From Microbacterium hominis (GTDB lineage: Bacteria; Actinomycetota; Actinomycetes; Actinomycetales; Microbacteriaceae), in assembly GCF_013282805.1 (NCBI RefSeq), contig NZ_CP054038.1, forward strand, positions 558,001 to 622,000: DNA of 64,000 nucleotides, written 5' to 3'. Under the pieces are notes generated by a model that saw only the letters and a list, made by a program, of their open reading frames with translations, had not been told where the DNA came from and searched no databases. Position numbers and translations under genes: made by a program. Positions 42,943-52,269 of this stretch are shown here, one piece after another (the stretch's first letter is position 1; each line of letters opens with the position of its first letter).

Positions 42943-44106
42943 CTAGGCCGTGGGGTCGCGCAGGAGGTCGGCGAAGGCGGCCTCGGCCGCGCCGATCAGC
43001 AGCCGATCCTCGGCCAGCGACGCCACCCGGAGATCGAGATCCTCCATGTTCGCCGGCATGGCCTGCGCGCCGACGAGATCGGCGAGTCCGGGCAGGTCGT
43101 GTTCGGCGAGCGTCGCGAGGAAGCCGCCGAGCACGACGACCGAAGGGTTGAGGACGTTGACGGCATTCGCGAGAGCGGTGGAGAGGATGCGCCGCTGACG
43201 GTCGATCTCGGCGGCGGCGTCGGGGCCAGGGGCCGCGGCCAGCGCGGCGGCGAGGGCGGGCTCGTCGCCGGAGGCGAGGTGGGCGACGGCGAGGAGTCGA
43301 GCGCGACTCACCTCGTCTTCGAGCACGCCGTCTCCGGCGCGCCGATCGGTGGCGGTGGGGATGCCCGGGCGATTCTGGCCGAACTCGCCGGCGTAGCCGC
43401 CGGCGCCGCCCACCGGCATCCCGTGCACGATCACGCCGCCGCCGATGCCGCTCGCGCCGCCGTTGAGGTAGACCATGTCGTCGATGCCGCGACCGGCGCC
43501 GTAGAGGTGCTCGGCCACGGCGCCCCAGCTCGCGTCGTTGCCCACCACGGTAGAGACCCCGGTCGCCTGTGCGATGAGGTCGCGCAGGGGGGCGTCGGTC
43601 CAGAGCAGATGCGGGGCGTTGCGCACGAGGCCGTCGGAAGTGCGCACCAGCCCCGGCACGGCCACGCCGATCGCGACGATGTGCGCGTCGGCGAGATCTC
43701 CCGCCTGCCAGCGCCCGATGACATCGGCGACCTCCCGCGCGGTGTCCTCGGGGCTCGGCAGGTGGTGATGCTCGATCCGCTCGCGCAGACGGATGCCGCG
43801 GTCGAGGCCGACGGCGGCCACGGTGAGCGCGTCGACCTCGGGGTTCACCGCGATCGCGATCACGCGCGGGTCGACGGCGACCTGCGGAGAGGGTCGACCG
43901 ACGCGCCGCGACGGATCGGGCGCCCGCTCTTCGACGAGGCCCTGCAGGGCGAGTTCGGTGACGAGGTCCGCGATCGTCGAGCGGTTCAGGCCCGTCGCCT
44001 CGGTGAGGGCGGCGCGCGACAGGGGGCCCTCCAGATGCACGATCCGCAGCACGCGCGCGAGGTTGCGCTGGCGCACACCTTCTGCGGCGGAGATCGGATC
44101 GCTCAC
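42943..44106 (-). CDS. ROK-family transcriptional repressor (XylR-like)
   Basis: A 387-residue regulator: N-terminal winged helix (LSRAALTEATGLNRSTIADL) and a C-terminal ROK sugar-kinase fold (VAIGVAVPGLVRTSDG, VGNDASWGAVAEHLYGAGRG, GASGIGGGVIVHGMPVGGAG, YAGEFGQNRPG). The usual zinc motif C-x-C-G-x2-G-C after the GEFG(H) segment is absent (TATDRRAGDGVLED instead), and His of GEFGH is Gln. It is divergent from the sugar ABC genes and is the likely xylose- or xyloside-responsive repressor. GTG start 7 nt after a minus-strand -10 TACAGT (44114-44119). Confidence 0.9.
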   Translation of the reverse strand: MSDPISAAEGVRQRNLARVLRIVHLEGPLSRAALTEATGLNRSTIADLVTELALQGLVEERAPDPSRRVGRPSPQVAVDPRVIAIAVNPEVDALTVAAVGLDRGIRLRERIEHHHLPSPEDTAREVADVIGRWQAGDLADAHIVAIGVAVPGLVRTSDGLVRNAPHLLWTDAPLRDLIAQATGVSTVVGNDASWGAVAEHLYGAGRGIDDMVYLNGGASGIGGGVIVHGMPVGGAGGYAGEFGQNRPGIPTATDRRAGDGVLEDEVSRARLLAVAHLASGDEPALAAALAAAPGPDAAAEIDRQRRILSTALANAVNVLNPSVVVLGGFLATLAEHDLPGLADLVGAQAMPANMEDLDLRVASLAEDRLLIGAAEAAFADLLRDPTA

Positions 44107-44145
44107 GCACACCACTGTACGGGGGAGCGGACTCTCGCCGCGGAT

Positions 44146-44185
44146 ATTTGTTGCTCTTGACCGCAAATGCCGGGAGCCGTACGCT
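44146..44185 (+). promoter_or_regulatory. Promoter of the sugar ABC operon with ROK site candidate
   Basis: TTGACC (44157-44162), 17-nt spacer, TACGCT (44180-44185). An inverted repeat ATTTG (44146-44150) / CAAAT (44164-44168) overlaps the -35. The segment TGTTGCTcttGAC recurs in reverse before xylA. Confidence 0.55.
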
Positions 44186-44202
44186 GAACCCGTCCACATC
44201 AC

Positions 44203-44232
44203 TTTCGACGCAGCAGTCGAAACTTTCGAAAG
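44203..44232. promoter_or_regulatory. Tandem dyads in the sugar-binding gene leader
   Basis: TTTCGAC (44203-44209) / GTCGAAA (44216-44222) is a perfect 7-bp inverted repeat, directly followed by the palindrome CTTTCGAAAG (44223-44232). They lie just after the predicted start point and before the Shine-Dalgarno region, a good place for a LacI- or ROK-type roadblock. Confidence 0.55.
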
Positions 44233-44240
44233 GTTCGAAG

Positions 44241-45539
44241 ATGAACACACGCAGCTCAGTCCGGCTCGCCGCCGGCGCTGCCGCCGCGGGCATCGCGATC
44301 GCGACGCTCGCCGGCTGCTCGGCGGGCGGCTCCGACTCCGCCGACAGCGAAGGTGGCGACGTCACCCTCACGTGGTGGCACAACGCGACCTCCGGCCCCC
44401 TTCCCGCGGTGTGGGAGGAGGTGGCGGCCGAGTTCGAGGAGGCCAATCCCGGCGTCACCGTCGAGCAGACCGGCTACCAGAACGAAGAGCTCCAGCGCAC
44501 CCTCATCCCGAACGCGCTGGCCGCCGGTGACCCGCCGGACCTCTTCCAGGTCTGGCCGGGCGGCGAGCTGCGCGACCAGGTTGCCAACGGCTACCTCATG
44601 GCGCTCGACGACGTCATCCCCGACACGGTGTCCAGCGTCGGCGCGACCGTCAACCCGTGGCAGGTCGACGGCGCCACCTACGGTGTCCCCTTCACCTTCG
44701 GCATCGAGGGCGTCTGGTACAACACCGAGGAGTTCGAGGCCGCCGGCATCGACACGCCCGAGACCTTCGACGACCTCGTCGATGCGGTCGGCGCGCTCAG
44801 GGAGAGCGGCGTCGCCCCGATCGCGGTCGGCGCCGGCGACGGCTGGCCGGCTGCCCACTGGTGGTACCAGTTCGCGCTGAAGTCCTGCTCGCCCGAGACC
44901 CTCGCCGCCGCCGAGACGGAGTTCGACTTCAGCGACGACTGCTGGGTCGAAGCCGGCGAGCAGCTGCAGGACTTCCTCGGCATCGAGCCCTTCCAGGACG
45001 GCTTCCTCGGCACGCCCGCCCAGCAGGGCGCGGGCAGCTCGGCGGGCCTCCTCGCCAACGGACAGGCCTCGATGGAGCTCATGGGCCACTGGAACGCCGG
45101 CGTGATCGGCGGCCTCACCCCCGACCAGGAGGTCCCCGCGTTCCTCGGCTGGTTCCCGATGCCGGGCATCGACGGCGCCGCCGGCGACCCGACCGCCGCC
45201 CTCGGCGGCGGCGACGGCTTCGGCTGCTCGTCGGACGCCCCGCCGGAGTGCGCCGACCTGCTCGCCTTCATCATGAGCGAGGACGTGCAGAAGCGATTCG
45301 CCGCCAGCGGCTCAGGCATCCCCACCGTTCCGGCCGCGCAGGACTCGCTCGAGGACCCGAACCTCAAGATGGTCGCGGAGGGCCTCGCCGAGGCATCCTT
45401 CGTCCAGCTCTGGCTCGACACCGCCTTCGGCACCACGGTCGGCAACGCCATGAACGAGGGCATCGTCAACCTCTTCGCCGGCACCGGCACGCCGGAGGAG
45501 ATCGTGCAGCGGATGCAGGACGCGGCAGCGACCCTCTGA
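44241..45539 (+). CDS. Sugar ABC transporter substrate-binding lipoprotein
   Basis: A 432-residue cluster B binding protein. A lipoprotein signal ends at LAGC (Cys26), so it is anchored outside the membrane. The mature part begins DVTLTWWHNATSGPLPAVWE and contains GDPPDLFQVWPGGELRDQV and YGVPFTFGIEGVWYNTE, typical of extracellular sugar-binding proteins. With the permeases, GH3 enzyme and xyl genes it probably captures xylose oligosaccharides or xylosides. It is the first gene of a four-gene operon. Confidence 0.93.
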   Translation: MNTRSSVRLAAGAAAAGIAIATLAGCSAGGSDSADSEGGDVTLTWWHNATSGPLPAVWEEVAAEFEEANPGVTVEQTGYQNEELQRTLIPNALAAGDPPDLFQVWPGGELRDQVANGYLMALDDVIPDTVSSVGATVNPWQVDGATYGVPFTFGIEGVWYNTEEFEAAGIDTPETFDDLVDAVGALRESGVAPIAVGAGDGWPAAHWWYQFALKSCSPETLAAAETEFDFSDDCWVEAGEQLQDFLGIEPFQDGFLGTPAQQGAGSSAGLLANGQASMELMGHWNAGVIGGLTPDQEVPAFLGWFPMPGIDGAAGDPTAALGGGDGFGCSSDAPPECADLLAFIMSEDVQKRFAASGSGIPTVPAAQDSLEDPNLKMVAEGLAEASFVQLWLDTAFGTTVGNAMNEGIVNLFAGTGTPEEIVQRMQDAAATL

Positions 45540-45549
45540 GCACCCCGGC

Positions 45550-46545
45550 ATGACCACTCTCACCACCCCCGGGCCCGCGGTCGACGCGGGCCCGGGCCCT
45601 GCCCCCGAACGCCGCTCGCGGCGTGGTGCGCGGCGTAAGCGCCTCGAGATCGCGCTGTTCGTCTCGCCCGCCCTGATCCTCTTCCTCGGCTTCGTCATCG
45701 TGCCGGTGGCGCTGGCCGCGGTGTACAGCTTCTACAACCTCCCCGCCGCGTTCCAGTGGAGCGACCTGGCCGAGCCCGAGCGCTTCGTCGGGTTCGACAA
45801 CTACGTGCGCGCCCTCACCACGCCCGAGTTCCAGAAGGCGATCGCCAACACGTTCTTCATCCTCGTGATGTCGCTGCTCGTGCAGGGTCCCCTCGCCATC
45901 GGCGTCGCGCTGCTGCTGAACCGGCCGCTGCGCGGCCGCGGCCCCCTGCGGCTCCTCATCTTCGTCCCCTACGTGCTTGCCGAGGTGATCGCCGGTCTCT
46001 CCTGGAAGCTCATCCTCCAGCCCGCCGGCGCGGTCAACGCCACGCTCGAGTCGCTCGGCCTGGGCGCGTTCGCCCAGAACTGGCTCGCCGACCCGTCGAT
46101 CGCCCTGTGGACGATCTTCGTCATCCTCACCTGGAAGTACATCGGCTTCGCCATCCTCCTGTTCCTCGCCGGCCTCCAGGGGATTCCCGACGAGCTCGCC
46201 GAGGCCGCGCAGATCGACGGCGCGAGCTGGTGGCAGATCCAGCGCCACATCACGCTGCCGCTGCTGGGCCCCACGATCCGCATCTGGGCGTTCCTGTCGA
46301 TCATCGGCTCGCTGCAGGTGTTCGACATGGTGTGGGTGACCGTCGCCCCCGCCGTCCGCCGCATCGCCACCGAGACGATGGCGACCTACATGGTGCAGCA
46401 GGGCCAGTTCGCCGGGCAGCCCGGCTACGGCAGCGCCATCGCCGTGATCCTCTTCGTGATCTCCCTCGTCATCGCGCTGACCTATCAGCGCTTCGCCCTG
46501 CGCCGCGATCTCGCGGGCGCCGTCACCTCGGGAGCCCGCCGATGA
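45550..46545 (+). CDS. Sugar ABC transporter permease 1 (MalF-like)
   Basis: A 331-residue permease with six membrane segments after a basic N terminus (RRSRRGARRKR). The EAA loop is ELAEAAQIDGASWWQIQRHI, which docks the ATPase. Begins 10 bp after the binding-protein stop and overlaps the second permease by 4 bp. Confidence 0.94.
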   Translation: MTTLTTPGPAVDAGPGPAPERRSRRGARRKRLEIALFVSPALILFLGFVIVPVALAAVYSFYNLPAAFQWSDLAEPERFVGFDNYVRALTTPEFQKAIANTFFILVMSLLVQGPLAIGVALLLNRPLRGRGPLRLLIFVPYVLAEVIAGLSWKLILQPAGAVNATLESLGLGAFAQNWLADPSIALWTIFVILTWKYIGFAILLFLAGLQGIPDELAEAAQIDGASWWQIQRHITLPLLGPTIRIWAFLSIIGSLQVFDMVWVTVAPAVRRIATETMATYMVQQGQFAGQPGYGSAIAVILFVISLVIALTYQRFALRRDLAGAVTSGARR

Positions 46546-47435
46546 CCACCACCGCCATCGTCACCGGTTCGGCCGATCCGCGGCCGGCCGAGCCGGCCGG
46601 CCGCCGCTTCGACTGGGGGCAGCCGTTCGTCTACCTCGTCGCCTTCGTGGTCGCCGCGATCGCCGTCGGCCCCGTGCTCTACGTCTTCATCGGCGGGTTC
46701 CGCTCCACCGCGGACCTCAACGCCAACCCCGCGGGATGGCCCGACCCCTGGATGCTCGACAACTGGATCACGGTGCTCACCGCGCCGCGCTTCTGGGGCA
46801 ATGTGCTGGCCTCCACGATCCTCGCCGTCGCGACCACCGCGGGGGTGGTGATCGCCGGCATCATGGCGGCGTTCGTGCTCGCCCGCTACGACTTCCGAGG
46901 GCGCCAGGGCCTGTACACGCTCTTCGCCGCGGGCCTCATGTTCCCGCTCACCGTGGCGGCGCTGCCGCTGACCCTGCTGCTGCGCACGCTGGGCCTGCAC
47001 GGCACCTACCTCGGAGTGATCATCCCCGGCATCGCGTTCGCGCTGCCCACGACGATCATCATCCTGGTGCCCTTCCTCAAGGCGATCCCCGACGAGCTCG
47101 AAGAGGCCGCCATGATCGACGGCGCCTCCCGCATCGGTTTCTTCTGGCGGATCCTCCTGCCCCTGGCCAAGCCGGGGCTCATCACCGTCGGCATCCTCGC
47201 CTTCGTCGCCAGCTGGAACGGCTACCTCCTGCCCCTGCTCGTGATCAGCACCGGCACCCTCCCGCAGGAGCTGTGGCCCCTGCCGCTGGGGGTCACCCAG
47301 TTCTCCTCGCAGTACTCGCAGGACACCGGCGCCGTGCTGGCGTACACCTCGCTCGCGATGATCCCCGCCCTCGTCTTCTTCCTCCTCGCCGAAAAGCGCA
47401 TCGTGGGCGGCCTCACCGGGGCGGTGAAGGGATGA
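46542..47435 (+). CDS. Sugar ABC transporter permease 2 (MalG-like)
   Basis: A 297-residue permease with six membrane segments and an EAA loop ELEEAAMIDGASRIGFFWRI. Overlaps permease 1 and the GH3 gene by 4 bp each. No ATPase gene is in the operon, so energy is expected from a shared MsiK-type ATPase encoded elsewhere, as is usual for actinobacterial sugar importers. Confidence 0.94.
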   Translation: MTTTAIVTGSADPRPAEPAGRRFDWGQPFVYLVAFVVAAIAVGPVLYVFIGGFRSTADLNANPAGWPDPWMLDNWITVLTAPRFWGNVLASTILAVATTAGVVIAGIMAAFVLARYDFRGRQGLYTLFAAGLMFPLTVAALPLTLLLRTLGLHGTYLGVIIPGIAFALPTTIIILVPFLKAIPDELEEAAMIDGASRIGFFWRILLPLAKPGLITVGILAFVASWNGYLLPLLVISTGTLPQELWPLPLGVTQFSSQYSQDTGAVLAYTSLAMIPALVFFLLAEKRIVGGLTGAVKG

Positions 47436-49831
47436 CGATGGAACCCGAGACGATGATGGATGCCGCGCCCCGAGCCGCGGCATCCACGGAAGCCCCTGTG
47501 TGGCGCGACCCGGCTCGCACGCCCGACGAGCGCGCCGACGCGCTCCTGCGCCAGATGACAATCGCTGAGAAGGTCGCGCAGCTCTACGGCGTGTGGGTCG
47601 GCGCCTCCGACGACGGCGACGACGTCGCCCCGCACCAGCACGACATGAGCGAGGAGCTCGATCTCGACGCGATCCTTCCCGCCGGACTCGGGCAGCTCAC
47701 CCGCCCGTTCGGGACGGCGCCCGTCGATCCGGCCGTCGGCGCCCTGTCGCTGCAGCGCGCGCAGCAGCGCATCGCGGCGGCGAACAGGTTCGGCATCCCG
47801 GCGCTCGCGCACGAGGAGTGCCTGGCGGGCTTCGCGACGTGGGGGGCCACGGCCTACCCGGTGCCGCTGAGCTGGGGCGCCACGTTCGACCCCGACCTGG
47901 TTCGCGAGATCGGCGCGCGCATCGGCTCCGACATGCGCGCCGTCGGCGTGCATCAGGGCCTCGCCCCGGTGCTCGACGTCGTGCGCGATGCCCGCTGGGG
48001 CCGCGTCGAGGAGACGATCGGCGAGGACCCCTACCTCGTCGGCACCGTGGCCACCGCCTACATCCAGGGCGTCGAGTCCGCCGGGATCGTCGCGACCCTC
48101 AAGCACTTCGTGGGCTACTCCGCCTCGCGCGGCGGCCGCAACCTCGCCCCGGTCTCGGTCGGGCCGCGCGAGCTCGCCGACGTGCTGCTTCCCCCGTTCG
48201 AGATGGCGATCCGCGAGAGCGGGGTGCGGTCGGTCATGAACTCGTACACCGATCTCGACGGCATCCCCACCGCCGCGGACGCGCGCCTTCTCACCGGGAT
48301 CCTGCGCGACGAGTGGGGGTTCACGGGAACGGTCGTTGCCGACTACTTCTCGATCGCGTTCCTGAAGGAGCTGCACGGCACGAGCGAGACGTGGACGGAT
48401 GCCGCGCGCGACGCCCTGCGCGCGGGCGTCGACGTCGAGCTGCCCACGGTGAAGACCTTCGGCGCCGACCTCGTCGCGGCCGTCGAACGCGGCGACGTCG
48501 ACGAGGCGCTCATCGACCGCGCCCTGCGACGCGTCCTCGCGCAGAAGGCCGCCCTCGGACTGCTCGACCCGGACTGGTCGCCGGTCCCGCCCGCACTGGC
48601 GGGGGCGCCGGTCGATGCCGGGGCCGTGCGCGGCACCGTCGACCTCGATCCGCCCGCCAACCGCGCGCTCGCGCGCCGCGCTGCCGAGCAGGCCGTGGTG
48701 CTCCTGCGAAACGACGGGGTGCTCCCGCTGTCCGCGGGCGGTGCGCCGCGGATCGCGGTCATCGGTCCGACCGCCGACGACCCGTACGCGGTGCTCGGCT
48801 GCTATTCGTTCCCCGCCCACGTGGGGGTGCGGCATCCCGAGGTGCCCCTCGGCATCGCCCTGCCCACGCTGCGCGAGTCCCTCGCCGCCGAGTTCCCGGG
48901 GGCGCGGTTCGAGTACGCCGCGGGCACCTCGATCGATGGCGGGGAGACGGCGGGCTTCGCCGAGGCGGTCGCCGCGGCATCCCGTGCCGACGTCGTCGTG
49001 CTCGCCCTCGGCGACCGCGCCGGCCTGTTCGGCCGCGGCACCTCGGGCGAGGGCTGCGACGCCGGCGACCTGTCGCTGCCGGGCGCCCAGCAGGCGCTGC
49101 TCGACGCGGTGCTCGCGGCGGGAGCGCCGACGGTCGTGACCCTGCTCGCCGGCCGGCCCTACGCGCTGGGGGCGGCTCCGCAGCGCGCCGCCGCCATCGT
49201 GCAGTCCTTCTTCGCCGGAGAGGAGGGGACGGGCGCGATCGCGGGCGTGATCAGCGGACGCGTGAACCCGTCCGGGCGACTTCCGGTCAGCGTGCCGGCC
49301 GACCCGGGTGCGCAGCCCTCGACCTACCTCGCCGCCCGCCTCGGTCGCCACAACGAGGTCTCGAACATCGACCCCACGCCCGCCTACGCCTTCGGCCACG
49401 GTCTGGGCTACAGCCCGTTCGTGTGGTCGGACGTCCAGGCGTCGGCGACCGCCATCGCGACCGATGGAACGGTGACCGTGTCGCTGACGGTGGGCAACGC
49501 GGGCGCGCGCGACGGCGCCGAGGTCGTGCAGCTGTACCTGCACGATCCGGTGGCCTCGGTCGTGCAGCCGGTGCAGCGGCTCATCGCCTACGCTCGCGTC
49601 GATGTCGCGGCGGGAGCACGCGTGCGCGTGTCGTTCGCCGTCCCGGCCGATCTGGCGGCGTTCACCGGCGTGGACGGTCGGCGCATCGTCGAGCCGGGGG
49701 AGATCGTGCTCGGCTTCGGGCGCTCCAGCGCCGACATCGTCGCCACCTGCGGCGTGCGTCTCACCGGGGACGCGCCGCGCCCGGTGGGATCGCACCGCGC
49801 CCGGCACGCGACGGTGACGGTGGAGCGCTGA
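47432..49831 (+). CDS. GH3 beta-glycosidase (beta-xylosidase-like)
   Basis: A 799-residue GH3 enzyme: (beta/alpha)8 domain (QGLAPVLDVVRDARWGRVEE, LKHFVGYSASRGGRN), nucleophile Asp in TGTVVADYFSIAFLKEL, the alpha/beta sandwich domain (VLLRNDGVLPLS, SGEGCDAGDLSLPGAQQALL) and a C-terminal fibronectin III-like domain (VSLTVGNAGARDGAEVVQLY). No signal peptide: it acts inside the cell on imported oligosaccharides. The GH3-transporter-xylA-xylB context favours beta-xylosidase, but GH3 also includes glucosidases and arabinofuranosidases. ATG overlaps the permease stop by 4 bp. Confidence 0.9.
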   Translation: MTMEPETMMDAAPRAAASTEAPVWRDPARTPDERADALLRQMTIAEKVAQLYGVWVGASDDGDDVAPHQHDMSEELDLDAILPAGLGQLTRPFGTAPVDPAVGALSLQRAQQRIAAANRFGIPALAHEECLAGFATWGATAYPVPLSWGATFDPDLVREIGARIGSDMRAVGVHQGLAPVLDVVRDARWGRVEETIGEDPYLVGTVATAYIQGVESAGIVATLKHFVGYSASRGGRNLAPVSVGPRELADVLLPPFEMAIRESGVRSVMNSYTDLDGIPTAADARLLTGILRDEWGFTGTVVADYFSIAFLKELHGTSETWTDAARDALRAGVDVELPTVKTFGADLVAAVERGDVDEALIDRALRRVLAQKAALGLLDPDWSPVPPALAGAPVDAGAVRGTVDLDPPANRALARRAAEQAVVLLRNDGVLPLSAGGAPRIAVIGPTADDPYAVLGCYSFPAHVGVRHPEVPLGIALPTLRESLAAEFPGARFEYAAGTSIDGGETAGFAEAVAAASRADVVVLALGDRAGLFGRGTSGEGCDAGDLSLPGAQQALLDAVLAAGAPTVVTLLAGRPYALGAAPQRAAAIVQSFFAGEEGTGAIAGVISGRVNPSGRLPVSVPADPGAQPSTYLAARLGRHNEVSNIDPTPAYAFGHGLGYSPFVWSDVQASATAIATDGTVTVSLTVGNAGARDGAEVVQLYLHDPVASVVQPVQRLIAYARVDVAAGARVRVSFAVPADLAAFTGVDGRRIVEPGEIVLGFGRSSADIVATCGVRLTGDAPRPVGSHRARHATVTVER

Positions 49832-49900
49832 GACCCTGGCCCGGGCGGCGCTCACCCGAGAGCGCCGGCCGGGCCGGCTCCGCCGCACCGGCAGGGCGCG

Positions 49901-49950
49901 GGATGCCGCGCGCGGCGCCGGTCAGACGGGGGATGCCGCGAGCGGCGCCG
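49901..49950. repeat. 30-bp period repeat at the lacI-type gene end
   Basis: GGATGCCGCGCGCGGCGCCG (49901-49920) recurs with one change at 49931-49950. The second copy is coding (end of the LacI gene, minus strand); the first lies just beyond its stop (49922-49924). Confidence 0.85.
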
Positions 49951-50947
49951 TGGAACCGCGCACCACGAGGTGCGTGGCGAGGTCCATGCGCAGGGTGTCG
50001 GCGGTGCCGCCGTCGGCCAGGCGCAGAGCCAGGCGCGTAGCCTCCTCGCCCATGCGCCGCAGCGGCTGGTGCACGGTGGTCAGCTGCGGGCTCATCCACC
50101 GGGCGAGGGCGATGTCGTCGTAGCCGACCACCGACAGGTCCTCCGGCACGCTCAGCCCCGCCGCCGCCCCCGCCGCGATCGCTCCGAGCGCCTGCAGGTC
50201 GCTGCCGGCGAAGATCGCCGTGGGCGGATCGTCGAGGGCGAGCAGCTCTCGCGCGCGCGCCTCGCCGCCGCTCGGGTGGAAGTCGCCGTAGCGGATGAGA
50301 GCCGGATCGATCGGGAGGCCGGCGGCGTTCATCGCCGAGCGGTAGCCGTCGACGCGGGCGAGCGAGCACATCATGTCCTCCGGGCCCGTGATGGCGGCGA
50401 TGCGACGGTGCCCCAGCTCGATGAGGTGCCGGGTGGCCATGAGGCCGCCCGACCAGTTGGCCGACCCCACCGACGGCACGTCGGGCGACGGGTCGCCCGC
50501 GGGGTCGACGACGACGAACGGGATGCCGCTCGCGCGCAGCTTGTCGCGGTAGCGCACCGAGATGTCGGAGAACACCAGGACGACGCCGACCGGGCGCCGG
50601 CGCAGCACGCCGTCGATCCACTCGGGCCCGGGCTGGTGGCGGTCGCCGCTGACGGTCAGCACCACGGAGAGCCCGGCGGCGTGGGCGACGTCCTCGACGC
50701 CCTCGATGACCTCCATCGACCAGCTGGGCTCGAGCTCGTGGAACACCAGCTCGACGAACTCGCTGCGCTGCTTCGCGGCGCGGCGGGTGTAGCCGTGCTG
50801 GGCCAGATGCTCCTCCAGTCGCGAGCGCGTGGCGGGGGCGACATCGGTGCGCCCGTTGAGCACCTTCGACACGGTCGCCAGCGAGACGCCGGCCTCGGCC
50901 GCGATCGCGGCGAGGGTGACGCGGTCGGCGGGGCGCGCATCGGACAT
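49922..50947 (-). CDS. LacI-family repressor beside xylA
   Basis: A 341-residue LacI/GalR protein: [20 protein letters not shown] with the hinge [19 protein letters not shown], then a periplasmic-binding-protein-like ligand domain ([56 protein letters not shown]). It is divergent from xylA and a LacI-type operator lies between them, so it is the likely xylose-regulon repressor. The ATG is 6 nt from a minus-strand -10 TACGAT (50954-50959), so it is probably leaderless. Confidence 0.93.
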   Translation of the reverse strand: MSDARPADRVTLAAIAAEAGVSLATVSKVLNGRTDVAPATRSRLEEHLAQHGYTRRAAKQRSEFVELVFHELEPSWSMEVIEGVEDVAHAAGLSVVLTVSGDRHQPGPEWIDGVLRRRPVGVVLVFSDISVRYRDKLRASGIPFVVVDPAGDPSPDVPSVGSANWSGGLMATRHLIELGHRRIAAITGPEDMMCSLARVDGYRSAMNAAGLPIDPALIRYGDFHPSGGEARARELLALDDPPTAIFAGSDLQALGAIAAGAAAGLSVPEDLSVVGYDDIALARWMSPQLTTVHQPLRRMGEEATRLALRLADGGTADTLRMDLATHLVVRGSTAPLAASPV

Positions 50948-50953
50948 GTGCCG

Positions 50954-50987
50954 ATCGTAGTCCGAAACTATCGGAGCGGTTTCGGAC
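50954..50987. promoter_or_regulatory. LacI operator between lacI-type gene and xylA
   Basis: Perfect inverted repeat GTCCGAAAC (50960-50968) / GTTTCGGAC (50979-50987); within it CCGAAACTATCGG (50962-50974) is itself close to the common LacI palindrome CCGAAAnTTTCGG. It abuts the repressor gene's -10 (50954-50959). Confidence 0.75.
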
Positions 50988-51017
50988 GCCCCGCGCTGGA
51001 CGCGGCATCCGATCTGC

Positions 51018-51040
51018 TATACGTTGTCTTCAGCAACAAT
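51018..51040. promoter_or_regulatory. Second regulatory site upstream of xylA
   Basis: A -10-like TATACG (51018-51023) followed by GTTG-TCTTCAG-CAAC. On the minus strand it reads TGTTGCTgaaGACAAC, sharing TGTTGCT-N3-GAC with the site at the sugar ABC promoter (44149-44161), which suggests that the ROK protein also binds here. Confidence 0.4.
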
Positions 51041-51067
51041 TACCCGCGACGGAGCTGAAGGAGCACC

Positions 51068-52255
51068 ATGCCCACCCCCACTCGCGCCGACAAGTTCTCG
51101 TTCGGTCTCTGGACGATCGGCTACAACGGCACCGACCCCTTCGGCGGACCGACCCGCCCCGCCCTCGATGTCGTGCACGCGGTCGAGAAGCTCGCCGAGC
51201 TCGGCGCCTACGGCCTCACCTTCCACGACGACGACCTCTTCGCCTTCGGCTCGACCGACGCCGAGCGTCAGACGCAGATCGACCGCCTGAAGGGCGCGCT
51301 GGCCGACACCGGCCTCATCGTGCCGATGGTGACCACCAACCTCTTCTCGGCCCCCGTCTTCAAGGACGGCGGCTTCACCGCCAACGATCGCGACGTGCGC
51401 CGCTTCGCCCTGCGCAAGGTCTTCCGCCAGCTCGACCTCGGCGCCGAGCTCGGCGCCAAGACGTTCGTCATGTGGGGCGGACGCGAGGGCGCCGAGTACG
51501 ACTCGGCCAAGGACGTGCGCCAGGCCCTCGAGCGCTACCGCGAGGCCGTCAACCTCCTCGGCCAGTACGTGGTCGACAAGGGCTACGACATCAAGTTCGC
51601 CATCGAGCCCAAGCCCAACGAGCCCCGCGGCGACATCCTGCTGCCGACCCTCGGCCACGCGATCGCGTTCATCGATTCGCTCGAGCGCCCCGAGCTCGTG
51701 GGCCTGAACCCCGAGGTCGGCCACGAGCAGATGGCGGGCCTGAACTTCGCCGCCGGCATCGCCCAGGCGCTGTACCACGGCAAGCTCTTCCACATCGACC
51801 TCAACGGCCAGCGCGGCATCAAGTACGACCAGGACCTCGTGTTCGGCCATGGCGACCTGCACAACGCGTTCGCCCTCGTCGACCTGCTCGAGAACGGCGG
51901 CCCCGGCGGCGTGCCCGCCTACGAGGGCCCCCGCCACTTCGACTACAAGCCCTCGCGCACCGAGGACGAGAAGGGCGTGTGGGAGTCGGCCGCGGCCAAC
52001 ATGCGCACCTACCTGCTGCTCAAGGAGCGCGCCGCCGCATTCCGCGCCGACCCCGAGGTGCAGGAGGCGCTCGCCGCCGCGAAGGTCGACGAGCTCTCGG
52101 TCCCGACCCTCAACCCCGGCGAGTCGTACGACGAGCTGCTCGCCGACCGCACCGCGTGGGAGGAGTTCGACGCCTCGGTGTACCTCGGCGGCAAGGGCGC
52201 CGGCTTCGTGCGCCTGCAGCAGCTGGCCACCGAGCACCTGATGGGCGCCCGCTGA
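51068..52255 (+). CDS. xylA: Xylose isomerase
   Basis: A 395-residue group I (Streptomyces-type) xylose isomerase converting D-xylose to D-xylulose with two divalent metals. Motifs: [32 protein letters not shown] (catalytic His-Asp), [13 protein letters not shown] (substrate Trp), [14 protein letters not shown] (metal Glu, catalytic Lys), [13 protein letters not shown] (metal Glu/His) and [17 protein letters not shown] (metal Asp residues). Strong GAAGGAG before the ATG. Downstream a long hairpin separates it from xylB. Confidence 0.98.
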   Translation: MPTPTRADKFSFGLWTIGYNGTDPFGGPTRPALDVVHAVEKLAELGAYGLTFHDDDLFAFGSTDAERQTQIDRLKGALADTGLIVPMVTTNLFSAPVFKDGGFTANDRDVRRFALRKVFRQLDLGAELGAKTFVMWGGREGAEYDSAKDVRQALERYREAVNLLGQYVVDKGYDIKFAIEPKPNEPRGDILLPTLGHAIAFIDSLERPELVGLNPEVGHEQMAGLNFAAGIAQALYHGKLFHIDLNGQRGIKYDQDLVFGHGDLHNAFALVDLLENGGPGGVPAYEGPRHFDYKPSRTEDEKGVWESAAANMRTYLLLKERAAAFRADPEVQEALAAAKVDELSVPTLNPGESYDELLADRTAWEEFDASVYLGGKGAGFVRLQQLATEHLMGAR

Positions 52256-52269
52256 TCAGACAGTCTTGT

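Noticed and set aside
41375..44458. A 1027-residue minus-strand frame
   Set aside because: It crosses the aminotransferase and ROK genes in a different frame and lacks domains; the real genes explain the region.
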